Assembly (NCBI GenBank): GCA_019448385.1
Contig: JAGTXO010000010.1
Coordinates: 372,001-436,000 of the forward strand
DNA: 64,000 nt
Reading direction: 5' to 3'
Source: Diacronema lutheri
Lineage: Eukaryota > Haptophyta > Pavlovophyceae > Pavlovales > Pavlovaceae
In this document: piece after piece, positions 9,896-18,892 of the stretch
Layout of the letters: every line of letters starts with the position of its first letter
How positions within the stretch are numbered: the first letter of the stretch is position 1
The notes under the pieces: generated by a model
Seen by the model: the letters and a program-made list of their open reading frames with translations, nothing else
What the model was told of the DNA's origin: nothing
Database searches by the model: none
Program-made: the position numbers and the translations under genes

Positions 9896-10945
9896 TCAGC
9901 TGAACGGAATCACGCGGAAGCTCACGCCGTTGAGCTCGTCGAACACGTGCACGGCCTCGTCCAGCGAGTTGATCGTGAAGTCCGGGTCCGCACCTCGCAT
10001 GCCCGTGTCACGCCCCATTCGCTTCTTCAAAAAGCACGTGAACATGCTGCTGCGCCGTGCGACCGCGACGAGGTCAAGGCATGATGACACGACGAGCAGC
10101 GATGGCGGGTCGACCTCCAGACGCGCCGCCAGCTCGAGCAGCCCGGCGGCGCTCGCGTCCGCACCGACCACGCTGAATGGCGGCGCGCCCAGCTGCTCGG
10201 CCAGCTGGCGCTGCTCGGCGGCCACCGCGCGGCGCACATCATCCGCGCTCGGCGGTGGCGGGCCGCTCGTCAGGAGCGCGCGCGACGGCCTGAGGACGAG
10301 GGCGCGGAGCATCCCGCGGTTGTCAAGGTACTGCGCGAGGAGCGTCGCGCCTGGCTGCACGCACCATCCGCCGCCGCTCGCCGCATGCCCGGGCGCGCCC
10401 GCGCCGTCCGCACCCATGCCGCCTTTGGCCTTCAGCGTGGCGCGCGCACGCAAGGCGTCGAGCTTCGCCTGATACTTGTCGCGCACGTCCGCCGGCCTTG
10501 CGCCTTGCCCATTTGCGCTCGGCATCTCCGCGCCGAGCGCGTGGCCGGCGCGCGCCAGCGGCGCCACGTGCTCCACGGCCTCGGACGCGAGCTGCTCGCG
10601 TAGCCTTGAAAGCACCACTTCTCGCGGGCCGATAGAGTCGAGGCCGCGCTGCCGAGCAGCGTCGCGCAGCTCATACGTAAGCATCGCACTGAGCGTCTCC
10701 ACCGTCACCTCCTCCACCGGCGCGCTCAGCCGCGAGCTTGAATATCCGTATGTCGCGCTGCCTTGCGGCGGCGTCTCGCCGGCCTCGATGCGCAGCGACT
10801 GCAAGTCGAAGGCGACGGCCTTGCAGCGCAGCGATCGATTCAAGCGCAAGTTGTCCAGCCGCGTCGACAAACATCGACGCGGTACGCCGAGACGGTGGCA
10901 AGCCAGTCGGTCATGTGCGGTTCTCAATAGGCTGGAGAGCGCCAT
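9896..10945 (-). CDS. Organelle-type protein with SAP-like motif and HAD-like C terminus, function unknown
   Basis: 349 aa from the ATG at 10943-10945; longer readings of the frame carry no recognisable sequence. Residues 1-40 are basic and look like a transit peptide. KAVAFDLQSL resembles a HAD motif I strand, but the second catalytic Asp is absent. A SAP-like helix-turn-helix follows (MLTYELRDAARQRGLDSIG), a nucleic-acid-binding motif found in some organelle proteins. The C-terminal part (LAARLEVDPPSLLVVSSCLD, then DPDFTINSLDEAV) resembles the last third of HAD hydrolases, where a phosphatase would be released from its product. This reads as a non-catalytic HAD fold with a SAP insert. It is tandem with the deacetylase gene, 190 bp apart; that gap holds nothing I recognise. 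Confidence 0.6.
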   Translation of the reverse strand: MALSSLLRTAHDRLACHRLGVPRRCLSTRLDNLRLNRSLRCKAVAFDLQSLRIEAGETPPQGSATYGYSSSRLSAPVEEVTVETLSAMLTYELRDAARQRGLDSIGPREVVLSRLREQLASEAVEHVAPLARAGHALGAEMPSANGQGARPADVRDKYQAKLDALRARATLKAKGGMGADGAGAPGHAASGGGWCVQPGATLLAQYLDNRGMLRALVLRPSRALLTSGPPPPSADDVRRAVAAEQRQLAEQLGAPPFSVVGADASAAGLLELAARLEVDPPSLLVVSSCLDLVAVARRSSMFTCFLKKRMGRDTGMRGADPDFTINSLDEAVHVFDELNGVSFRVIPFS

Positions 10946-10978
10946 TTCTGCCGTCTTGCCTCTGCGCTCTGCAGAGGC

Positions 10979-11707
10979 ATGGCGTCGGACGCCAATCTCG
11001 CGTCGGCGTTTGCGGCCATGTTTATCCGCGGCGACGCTCAGCATCCGCTCCGCGGCGAGTTGATGGGGGCGCTGCTCTCGCCCGCCTCCTATGCGGACGC
11101 GGCGCGCCTGGCGCACGGTGCGGCGCGCATAACGCGCTTCGCATGCGGACTCGCGACCGCCCTGCTGAGCGGCTTCTCGGGGCTTGTCCCGTGCGCTGCG
11201 CCACACTCACACAGCGCTCGCGCGCACCCTCGCGCGCGCCGCAGCTACGACCAATTATTCCTCGCACTATCACCATGCGGCGCTCTTTGTGCCGCCCGCG
11301 GCGAGCGGGCAATGGCACGCGAGCATCACGCCTCCCGGCGAACCGCCGCACGCGCCCGTCGGCATTGGCGATTGGGGGCGCGCAGAGGCGTGGCGGCAGG
11401 CCTGCGCGGCCGCATGGGCTAGCTACGCGGCGCAGCATGCGCATCAGCTTCGGTCGAGCCCCGCCTGCGGCCGATTACCGCACGACGCGGCAGCCAAGCG
11501 TGCCCAGCCTTGCAAGACCGACGACGCCGAGCCTACCGTTGCTCGCGCGCGCGCGGCGGAGGCGGGAGAAAGTGGTGCGCGAGTGAGCGATCGCGCGGCT
11601 GCTCAGCAACGCGCTGTGGCTATCGCACGCAGCGACGAGGAGCTCGAGTCGTGTTGGGAGGAAGTTGACGGCGTCGGTGACGACAGCGGTGACGACGGTG
11701 ACGATAC

Positions 11708-11759
<52 letters not shown>

Positions 11760-12689
11760 AGCGACGGCGACAGCGGCGAGGAGGGCGTGGGCGAGAGCGC
11801 GGACCAGGGTGAGAGCGACAGCGAGGAGCATGACGTTGGTTCGCTACGCCGAGCGTGCAGCAGCGACGCCTATCTCCCCGGCCGCGTCACCGATGGTGCG
11901 ACAGCCCCTGTGCCCGGTGGCGTCACCAATGGTGCGACAGCTTTTGTGCCCGGTGGCGTCACCGATGGTGCGAGGGCCCCTGCCGCTGGCGCACCCCCGA
12001 CCACCTCGGCGGCGGACGTGGCGCGCGTGCACCAGCCGGGCGGCGCACTTGGCACGCGTGCCATCAACGACCCTACTGCCGCTGCCGAGCGTGAGCTCGC
12101 GCGTGTAAGCAGCCCTGCCGCAGCATGGCCGCCCGGCGCGCTAGCGGGCTCGCCCGTTGAAGACCTCGAGCTGGAGGCCTTTGGCCCGATCGCCCCGGCG
12201 AACAAGGCGCACGTGTGCGCCGATGCCATCGCGCCAGCGCCCGCGCAGGTCGGCGCGCGCGTGCAGGCCGCCACCGAGCAGCCGGCGCTCGCAGGCTCGC
12301 AGCTCGAGAAGGCACGCGCGAGCGCCATCGCTCTCCTAACGCGGATGGCGGCAGAGTCGACTGCTGCTGCGAGCCAGGACGAGAGCAACGACGCGGGTGG
12401 GAGTCAAGGGGTGGGTGGAGGCGAGGGCCGACCTGCTGGTCCGCTCGCCGTGCCCGCCGCGCCCGCCGCTTTGCGGCCTCAGCGCACGCCCAAGCCGATC
12501 GCCGAGGCGAGCGTCATCGTCGGCTCGCGCGTAATGGTGCGCGCCCGAGGCGAGCACTACGGGCAGGAGGGCGTGGTCGTCGCGCTTGATGGGCCGGACG
12601 CGATCGTGCGCTTTGGCGACGGCGGCGACATCTTGCATAGCGTGATCGAGGTGCTGTCACGGGTGGACATTGTGCTGGTCGACCTTTGA
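10979..12689 (+). CDS. Large acidic, repeat-containing protein with C-terminal KOW/Tudor-like motif, two exons
   Basis: Predicted exons 10979-11117 and 11245-12689 (intron GTGCGGCGC...GCAG, 127 bp, phase 1) give 527 aa. The N-terminal 110 residues (MASDANLASAFAAMFIRGD onward) are compact and Trp/His-containing (GIGDWGRAEAWRQA). The middle is disordered, with an acidic Asp-Gly run and a three-copy 15-residue repeat around VTDGATAPVPGG. The last 55 residues (VGSRVMVRARGEHYGQEG, then VVALDGPDAIVRF) fit a KOW or Tudor-like beta barrel of the kind that binds RNA or protein. The frame change between the two ORFs is explained by the intron. No family recognised. The first exon is 33 bp from the divergent SAP/HAD gene. 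Confidence 0.6.
11709..11774 (+). repeat. (GACGGC)n hexanucleotide run encoding Asp-Gly
   Basis: About ten units of GACGGC, the last with a GACAGC variant, lie inside the coding sequence and make an Asp-Gly run. A multiple of six keeps the frame whatever the length, so it may vary between strains. Confidence 0.85.
11873..11990 (+). repeat. 45 bp in-frame tandem repeat, about 2.7 copies
   Basis: GTCACCGATGGTGCGACAGC and its neighbours recur every 45 bp with a few substitutions, coding for a 15-residue unit V-T-(D/N)-G-A-x-A-x-V-P-G-G. Confidence 0.75.
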
Positions 12690-12718
12690 CTCCATGCTGT
12701 GAGTAAATTCCCATGGAC

Positions 12719-13501
12719 TCACGGGGAAATCATCAGAGTGAGCTCGAGGTGGTCACCGTCGGCAGGGCCGTGCGCACCGGACGCTCTCCTTCTGGCCATG
12801 CCGAGCTCAAAGCGAGCCAGATCTCCGAGCAGCGCATCCGCGACCATGTACTGACCGAGAAGCACCGCTGCGGGCCCCGCCAACGGGCCCTCGATGCGCA
12901 GCCTGCGCTTAAACCAGCGCTTTCGCGCGGTGGTGTCGGCGGCTCCGAGCGGTGGGAGCACGCGCTCGATCACTGCGACGATCAAGCTGCACGTGTTGGG
13001 CCCATCCGGACGCACTGCGCGCGCGAAGAAGTCGGCGGCGTTGACCGCGAGTGCGAGCGTCCGCTGTAAGCGCGCAGCCACGTCGTACACGCCGGCGCCG
13101 CCCGCGTGCTCGGCCGGTGGGTGCGCGTCGCCGCTGCTCAAGAATGCGGCCAAGTCGTCCACGACCAGCAGCCCCGGCGGTGTGCGCATCGTGTGCGCGC
13201 CAGCAAGAAATTGGCGAAGGAGCGTGTCCGAGCCGAGATATTTGAAGTGTATGCGCGAGAGCGCAGCCTCCGTTTCGAGCGTGTCGACCTGCAAACCGTG
13301 CGCTGGGTTGGCGAACGGCGCGCCCTCAAGCGCGGCCGGCGACGGGCAAAGGAAGAGGACCGACTCGCCGGCGAGCGACCGACGCATAGCGTGCGCGAAG
13401 AGGAGCGATCGCGCGACCGACGCGTTCGGGCTCGAGAGCAGCATCGGCTCCGCGCCCGCACCCCCACACTCGCTGAGAACATCCGACCGGCCATCGGCCA
13501 T
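12719..13501 (-). CDS. SWSAP1-like RecA/Rad51-paralogue-type ATPase
   Basis: 260 aa from the ATG at 13499-13501; a longer reading begins with TTG and overlaps the upstream POR stop. The layout follows vertebrate SWSAP1, partner of SWS1/ZSWIM7 in the Shu complex that supports Rad51 recombination. A first beta strand and P-loop position is at MLLSSPNASVARSLL. SVLFLCPSP follows, then ALSRIHFKYLGSDTLLRQFL, the Walker B strand GLLVVDDLAAFL, and a long helix before FFARAVRP and the strand SLIVAVIE. It ends LELTLMISP. The P-loop lacks GKT, so nucleotide binding is doubtful. An E2F-like site lies about 25 bp upstream. Similarity is by pattern, not by search. Confidence 0.5.
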   Translation of the reverse strand: MADGRSDVLSECGGAGAEPMLLSSPNASVARSLLFAHAMRRSLAGESVLFLCPSPAALEGAPFANPAHGLQVDTLETEAALSRIHFKYLGSDTLLRQFLAGAHTMRTPPGLLVVDDLAAFLSSGDAHPPAEHAGGAGVYDVAARLQRTLALAVNAADFFARAVRPDGPNTCSLIVAVIERVLPPLGAADTTARKRWFKRRLRIEGPLAGPAAVLLGQYMVADALLGDLARFELGMARRRASGAHGPADGDHLELTLMISP

Positions 13502-13524
13502 CGTGAGCGGCGCTACAAAGCGTG

Positions 13525-13533
13525 GGCGGGAAA
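13525..13533. promoter_or_regulatory. E2F/DP-like site upstream of the SWSAP1-like gene
   Basis: GGCGGGAAA contains the reverse complement of TTTCCCGC, an exact TTTSSCGC match, 24 bp before the predicted start on the minus strand and inside the 60 bp gap to the POR stop. Confidence 0.42.
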
Positions 13534-13562
13534 GTTGGAAACGGCCTTCCGAAGGCTTGACT

Positions 13563-14795
13563 TCAGGCAAGGCCAACGAGCCTCTCGCTCAGCCTCCACA
13601 GCTCAGCAGCCTTCGCCTCGTCGCGCGCCTCGGCAGAGGGCACGCGCCGCACGAGCGTGTGCTTGCCAGGCGGGTAATCAGAGTAAAAGACGCCGTGCTG
13701 CGACTCGAGCTCGGCCGAAGTCGCCATGAAGTCGATGCAGCCGCCACCGTACTCGGGCGTCTCGGCGAAGCGCGCAATGTTGTTCGCGACGAAGTCGAAC
13801 GCGGCGACAAAGAGCGGCCGCTGGTTGCGGAAGAGGCCCGTGCGCGTGATGAGGCCCGGCGAGAAGGCATTCACGCTCACGCCGCGGCCCGTGCGCTGCA
13901 GCCGGCGGTCGAGCTCGGCCATGAAGAGCATGTTGCAGAGCTTTGAGTCCTTGTACGCCTTGTCCGCATCAAACGCGCCGCCGTCCACCATCTCGAATTT
14001 GCCGCCGCCCGCCAGCGCGGCGCGCAGCCCAGCGAGGTCGCCGAGCGTCGCCTTGGAGCCCACCTGCCCACCGGGTTCCTCTGGGTTGTGCACCTCGGAC
14101 GCAGTCACGACGATGCGCGGCGGCGGACGGGCGGGCTGCGGTGCGATGGCGGGGAGGAGCAGCGCCGTGAGCAGAAAGTGGCCAAGGTGGTTCACGCCGA
14201 TCGTCTCCTCAAAGCCGTCGCTCGTCCGGCGGGGCGCGGTCTGCTGCGTGCCGGGCGCAACGGCCGCGTTGAGCACGAGCACGTCGATGGGCAGCTTGCT
14301 CGCCAGGACCGCCGCCGCGCACCGACGAACGCTCGCGAGCGAAGCGAGGTCGCACTCGAGGCCACGTGCGCTCCCCGCCGACGCGCTGCCCGACGCGGCG
14401 GCCTCGGCGTTGACGATGGCCGCCGCCGCGTCCGCACGAGCCTGCGTGCGGCACGCGAGCGTCACGCTGTGCCCCTCCGAGACGAGCTTGCGCGCCGCCT
14501 CAAAGCCAATGCCACTGTTTGCGCCAGTGATCAGAATGCTGCGCGCCGGGCCCGTGGCCATCGGCGCATCCGCGCCGCGAGCTGCTCGCGGCCACGCGGA
14601 GATGATAGCCGGCACAAACGGCGCTCCGACGATGAGCGCGCGGCGCGTTGGGCCCGACGCAGCCGCGCTCAATGCAGCGCGAGCGGTACGCGGGCGCGCC
14701 GAGAGACTGAGCGCGACGCGTGGCGCATGCGCGAGCGCCGCGCTGCATGCCGTCGCGTGGAGCACCACGAGACACGCCGCCGCGAGACGCGCCAT
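13563..14795 (-). CDS. POR: Light-dependent protochlorophyllide oxidoreductase (POR) or close SDR paralogue, plastid targeted
   Basis: 410 aa. Residues 1-22 form a signal peptide and a Ser/Ala/Arg-rich transit-like stretch follows, the bipartite signal of complex plastids. The NADPH motif is TGANSGIG (90-97), with NHLGHFLLT (202-210) and the catalytic YKDSK (Tyr281, Lys285) followed by LCNML. GLITRTGLFRNQRPLF and the ending WRLSERLVGLA match POR rather than generic short-chain dehydrogenases. It would reduce protochlorophyllide to chlorophyllide using light. Algae with complex plastids often have several POR-like copies, and this one may be specialised. Divergent, at about 50 bp, from the lumenal-protein gene. 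Confidence 0.82.
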   Translation of the reverse strand: MARLAAACLVVLHATACSAALAHAPRVALSLSARPRTARAALSAAASGPTRRALIVGAPFVPAIISAWPRAARGADAPMATGPARSILITGANSGIGFEAARKLVSEGHSVTLACRTQARADAAAAIVNAEAAASGSASAGSARGLECDLASLASVRRCAAAVLASKLPIDVLVLNAAVAPGTQQTAPRRTSDGFEETIGVNHLGHFLLTALLLPAIAPQPARPPPRIVVTASEVHNPEEPGGQVGSKATLGDLAGLRAALAGGGKFEMVDGGAFDADKAYKDSKLCNMLFMAELDRRLQRTGRGVSVNAFSPGLITRTGLFRNQRPLFVAAFDFVANNIARFAETPEYGGGCIDFMATSAELESQHGVFYSDYPPGKHTLVRRVPSAEARDEAKAAELWRLSERLVGLA

Positions 14796-14848
14796 GCTTT
14801 GTTCTCAAAGTTTTGCAAGTTTAAAGTTTGCCCGTCGCCGCGCATTCC

Positions 14849-15610
14849 ATGGCGCTCGCGATGTGGGTCACGGCGGGGTGTGCGGCACACGGCGCGGGCC
14901 CGCCCCGCCTGGAGCTCGGCCGGCGGCCACTCTGCCAAAGGCTGATCCCGGCGCTCACAAGCGCGTTCTGCGCGGCGAGCAGCGCGAACGCCGCGGCGGA
15001 CCTGCACCTGCGCGACCGCGGGAGCAACGCCGGGTCGATTATCACAAAGGATTACTACTACGAGAACGGCGTCCTGCCGCCGCGCAAGCTGCGCCTCGGC
15101 CAGCTGCCAACTGACGAGCCCAAGTTCAACGCGTGGGGTTCGTGCGTGGAGAACTCATGCACGTACGTGCCGCTCCAGCGCAGGTACGAGGGCTACAAAA
15201 AGTACGCTGACGACGTCGCCTTAGGGAGCGCCGCGTTCGCTCAGCTCCGAGCGCGGATCACGGGTGGCGAGTGGGCCTCCGTCTCGGCCGCCGTGGCGCG
15301 CGGTGACGCGGCGACTAATCGGCCCACGGGCCCCGTGTCCAATGCGCTCGTTCGCGCCGTCCTGCTCGGCAACGCGCTGCTCATCTCGGAGAACTCAAAC
15401 GACCAACGCGACGCGCTCCTTGCGCGCTTCTACGTCAACGAGGCGGGCTTTGCCGCGGAAGAGCTGCGAGCGGCATCTGCGGCTGCCGACGCGGGTCGTG
15501 CGCTTGCCGCATGGGAGCTGGGGATGGACTCGTGGCAGTCGTACTTTGAGGTCGTGAACCGTGCGATCGTGCCCAAGGTGGGCAGCAAGTTTGCGCTGCC
15601 AAGCCCGTGA
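14849..15610 (+). CDS. Predicted thylakoid-lumen protein of unknown function
   Basis: 253 aa from the second in-frame ATG; an ATG-less extension to 14828 exists. The N terminus has a hydrophobic signal (MALAMWVTAGCAAHG), an Arg-containing stretch, then a second hydrophobic segment ending SSANAAA before DLHLRD. That is the signal-transit-thylakoid-transfer layout of lumenal proteins in complex plastids. The mature part begins near residue 57 and is mostly helical, with ITKDYYYENGVLPP, CVENSCTYVPLQRRY and a C-terminal helix bundle. Two close cysteines may form a disulphide. It resembles small lumenal photosystem-associated proteins in style only. The head-to-head pairing with POR suggests shared light regulation. 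Confidence 0.62.
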   Translation: MALAMWVTAGCAAHGAGPPRLELGRRPLCQRLIPALTSAFCAASSANAAADLHLRDRGSNAGSIITKDYYYENGVLPPRKLRLGQLPTDEPKFNAWGSCVENSCTYVPLQRRYEGYKKYADDVALGSAAFAQLRARITGGEWASVSAAVARGDAATNRPTGPVSNALVRAVLLGNALLISENSNDQRDALLARFYVNEAGFAAEELRAASAAADAGRALAAWELGMDSWQSYFEVVNRAIVPKVGSKFALPSP

Positions 15611-15661
15611 AACGCCAGGAAGCGTCACGCTGGTTGACCCATCTCTGGTCGCCTCACACAG

Positions 15662-16582
15662 TCACACCGACGCAGACGAGCACGCAGCGCCGATGCGCGC
15701 CGCAACGCACTCGAGCCACCTGGCGTCCTCCTCGCTGAATGCGCCCGCGCGGGGGCTCAGCGCGATTAACGCAGCCTGCGACTGCACTGGCGCGAGTAGC
15801 GCGGCCTGCGCTTGCGTCGCTGGGCCGACCGCGCGCAGCAGCTCGGCTCCGCGCGCGAGGCTAGCGCCATCGCACGCGCCGCTCGGCTGTGCAAAGGCGG
15901 CGAGAAGAAGCGCCGACGCCTTCCCGTTGAGCTGCGCCGGCAAACTGCTTGCACTTGGGCTCACCCACGATGCGAGCAGCGCTCCGCTCGTGGAGACGAG
16001 GAACAGCGCGTCGGCGGCGATCGAATCGAGCGTCGCTCTGCCCGCCCAGCCAAACTCCGCAGCGGCGCGCTCGCCAAGCGTCGAGGCGCTTGCGGCCAGA
16101 TCAAGCGAAGCGAGTGCCTCCGTGCCCGCGTCGACTACCGCGAGCGTCGCCTTACGCTTCTCCGCCGCGCGCCCAGAGGCGGCCGCCGTCGCGCGCTCGA
16201 CGGCGGCCTGCACTAGAGTGTACGCCGCGAGGAAGGCGCCGATCGCCTCGCTCGCCTGCTGCTGCTCGGCGAGGGGCTGTGAGGAGGTGACGTGGTTTGC
16301 AACGATCGCCGCCGAGACGAGCGTCGCCGCCGCGATCCGCAGCCGGTCGCCCTCGAGCCCGGGCACGTAGAAGCCGCCGCCGCGCTCGAGCGCCTTTGCG
16401 GGCCGGCGGTAGAAGCTGCCGGAGACGGGCGGCGGCGCGGTCGCAACGACGCGCGCCGCGTGCGCGTGCGACGGCACTGCGCGCGCGAGCCCGCGCGCCT
16501 GCGCGCCCAACGCGCGCACGCCGGCCGCGCCGAGCAGCGCCGCGAGTGGCGCGAGCACGCGAAGGCCGAGAATCCGCGACAT
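15662..16582 (-). CDS. CCB2/CCB4-like cofactor assembly protein for cytochrome b6 (complex C subunit B)
   Basis: 306 aa. After a hydrophobic N terminus and an Ala-rich transit-like region comes GGFYVPGLEGDRLRIAAATL, a membrane helix, and NHVTSSQPLAEQQQASEAIG. That is the two-helix layout with a S-x-Q-x(n)-LG element seen in CCB2/CCB4 proteins, which attach haem c(i) to cytochrome b6 in the thylakoid. A soluble C-terminal domain of about 180 residues follows, as in CCB4. No other family fits better, but similarity is moderate. The gene is convergent with the lumenal-protein gene at 51 bp and close to POR, making three plastid genes in a row. Confidence 0.5.
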   Translation of the reverse strand: MSRILGLRVLAPLAALLGAAGVRALGAQARGLARAVPSHAHAARVVATAPPPVSGSFYRRPAKALERGGGFYVPGLEGDRLRIAAATLVSAAIVANHVTSSQPLAEQQQASEAIGAFLAAYTLVQAAVERATAAASGRAAEKRKATLAVVDAGTEALASLDLAASASTLGERAAAEFGWAGRATLDSIAADALFLVSTSGALLASWVSPSASSLPAQLNGKASALLLAAFAQPSGACDGASLARGAELLRAVGPATQAQAALLAPVQSQAALIALSPRAGAFSEEDARWLECVAARIGAACSSASV

Positions 16583-16626
16583 CGTTATGGGATATAGCTA
16601 TCTATAGCGTCGCACCCGTCATCAGC

Positions 16627-18747
16627 ATGTCCTATCGCGTCGCGAGCGCATCGTCACATGGGTGGTGGCAGCTCAACTCGGCGGCGGGGCTGCAGCACCC
16701 GCGCTACGCGGCGCACCAGCAGCGCGTGCCGCGCTTGCCCGTGCCGTCCCTTGCCGAGTCGTGCCGCAAATACCTACGCGCCGTCCTCCCGCTCCATACT
16801 TCGGACGCGGCGCGCGATGCGACGCGCGCCGCGGTCGACGCCTTTCAGGCGGCCGGCGGGCCTGGGCCAGCGCTGCACGCCGAGCTGCTTGCGCGCGACG
16901 CGGCGCTGCCGCCCGATTCGTCCTATATCGAGTCGCTCTGGTACGAGTACGCCTACCTCGGTTGCCGCGACCCCATTCCCGTCGCGTCGAACCCGGCGGT
17001 CCTCCTCACCGCCGAGCCATGGGCGCGCGCGTCTCCGCTCTGGCGCGCGGCGACGCTCGTCTCGTCGGTGGCGCGCTGGCAGGTCGCGCTGCGACAGGGC
17101 GAGCTCGCCCTTGACGTCTCCCGCGACGGCTCCGCTCGCTGCATGTCGACCCTGGCACACGTGCTCGGCACGGCGCGCGTGCCGCGGCGCGGATGCGATG
17201 CGTTCACGACGACCGCCACCTCGCGCCACATCGTCGTGCTGCGCAGGGGCGCGCTCTTCCCGGTGGAGGTGATCGACGCGGACGGGCAGCCCATCGCGCC
17301 CACCTCGCTCTTCTCCACGCTCGCCGCCATCCGCGCCGCCGCCGACGAGCTCGCGCGCGCGCCGTGCTCGACGTCGACCGGCGATGCCGTCAGCGCGCCG
17401 GCGCATGCGCCGCTGGCCGCTCCGCCAATGGCCGACCTGACGTGCCTTGGCAGGGACGAGTGGGCGGTGGCGCGCGACGCGCTGCTCGCCGCGTCCGCGC
17501 GCAATGCCAGCTCGCTCCGCGCCGTCGACGAAGCGCTGCTCGTCCTCGTGCTCGAAGTCGACGATGCCCACCACAAGCAGAGCGCCGGTCACGTGACCGC
17601 ATCGGCGGCGCGCGCGCTGCACGACACGCTCATCGCGCCGGCGCCGGCGGTAGAGCCGGCGGCGTCGGCCAACGTGCGTGGCGGCGGAGGCGATAGCGAT
17701 GGCGATGGCGCGCATGCGGTGGCATCGCGATACGCCGATCGGTGGTACGACAAGCTGCAGCTCGTCATCTTCGAGTCCGGCGACGCCGGTTTAAATTTTG
17801 AGCACGCGCCCATCGATGGCGTACAGGTCTTGCGGCTCGCGGAGGACGTGTGCGCGTGGGCGCGAGCGTGTGGGCCACCACCGCCGCTTGCGCCGCGTGG
17901 GGCGACGCCGGTCGCATCCCCGCCGCATGTGCCACTGGCGTGGGATGTGACGCCCTCCGTCGCGGTCGCGATCGCCAACGGCGGGCGCGCGGCGCGCGAG
18001 CTGCGCGCGAGCGTGCGCGCGGCCTCGCTCCGGCTCGACGGCTGGACGTCAGAGCGGAGCCGGCGCGCCGGCGTCGGGCTCGATGCGCTCGTGCAGACCG
18101 CGCTGCAGCTTGCCTACCGCATGGCGCATGGGACGGACGGTCGCCACCCGTCCGTCTACGAAGCGTGTTCGACCGTCGCGTTCCGGCGCGGCCGCACAGA
18201 GGTGATCCGTTCGGCGAGCGCGGAGGCGGTCGCGTTCGCTACGCAAGCAGCGGCTGCGGTCGCCGCGCTGAACGCCGATCTCGTCGCCGCGCAGCACGGC
18301 GCGCGCGCGCCGTCCGACGCGCAGCTGCGCGCGCTCCTCGTGAGCGGGTGCGCAGCGCACTCGGAAGTGACGGCGTGGTGCCAGCAAGGCCTGGGCCACG
18401 AAAGGCACCTCCTCACGCTGCGATCGCTCGCCGTGGAGCGAGTGGCCGGCGCGAGCTCTCCGCCGCTCATCTTTACCGAGCCGGGCTGGGCGCTGCTCAC
18501 GCGGTCGACGCTTTCAACCAGCTGCCTGCGCTCGGCGGCGATTTGCGGCTTTTCATTTGGGCCGGTTGTGCCCGACGGGTACGGCGTTGGGTACGCGTAC
18601 GACAGCACGGGGTTGACCGTCAACGTGACGAGCTACGCGGCTGCCGCGCCACGCGGCGTCGACTGCGAGCTGTACGCCGGGCGGCTGGCCGAAGCGATGG
18701 CCCTGATTGGCCGGCTGCTGGACGGCTTCTTGCCGAGCAAGCTGTGA
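16627..18747 (+). CDS. Choline/carnitine O-acyltransferase family protein
   Basis: 706 aa from the ATG at 16627, single exon. It transfers acyl groups between CoA and carnitine (or choline). The N-terminal LPVPSLAESCRKYLRAVLP is the usual family opening and DPIPVASNPAVLL a substrate-binding region. RHIVVLRRGALFPV follows. The catalytic His393 is in FEHAPIDG, the EHxxxDG type. GVGLDALVQTALQLAYRMAHG and PSVYEACSTVAFRRGRTEVIRS are CoA/carnitine-site blocks, and STLSTS near 625 is the STS motif. An Ala/Gly-rich insert lies before the catalytic block. No membrane segment or clear targeting peptide is seen, so a cytosolic or peroxisomal carnitine acetyl/octanoyl-type enzyme is likelier than CPT1. 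The last residues SKL form a PTS1 peroxisomal signal. Confidence 0.9.
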   Translation: MSYRVASASSHGWWQLNSAAGLQHPRYAAHQQRVPRLPVPSLAESCRKYLRAVLPLHTSDAARDATRAAVDAFQAAGGPGPALHAELLARDAALPPDSSYIESLWYEYAYLGCRDPIPVASNPAVLLTAEPWARASPLWRAATLVSSVARWQVALRQGELALDVSRDGSARCMSTLAHVLGTARVPRRGCDAFTTTATSRHIVVLRRGALFPVEVIDADGQPIAPTSLFSTLAAIRAAADELARAPCSTSTGDAVSAPAHAPLAAPPMADLTCLGRDEWAVARDALLAASARNASSLRAVDEALLVLVLEVDDAHHKQSAGHVTASAARALHDTLIAPAPAVEPAASANVRGGGGDSDGDGAHAVASRYADRWYDKLQLVIFESGDAGLNFEHAPIDGVQVLRLAEDVCAWARACGPPPPLAPRGATPVASPPHVPLAWDVTPSVAVAIANGGRAARELRASVRAASLRLDGWTSERSRRAGVGLDALVQTALQLAYRMAHGTDGRHPSVYEACSTVAFRRGRTEVIRSASAEAVAFATQAAAAVAALNADLVAAQHGARAPSDAQLRALLVSGCAAHSEVTAWCQQGLGHERHLLTLRSLAVERVAGASSPPLIFTEPGWALLTRSTLSTSCLRSAAICGFSFGPVVPDGYGVGYAYDSTGLTVNVTSYAAAAPRGVDCELYAGRLAEAMALIGRLLDGFLPSKL

Positions 18748-18892
18748 ATCATCTGAGCATGCAACAGAAGCTGAGGGACGTGCCGCAGCGCACTCGCCAG
18801 CAGTCCGCACGCCGTGCACGGGCTTCAACGCGTGCGTTTCCGCAATTTGCACTGAAGCCCAGGCATGGCGAGTGAGGACAGTGGGCGCCAAT

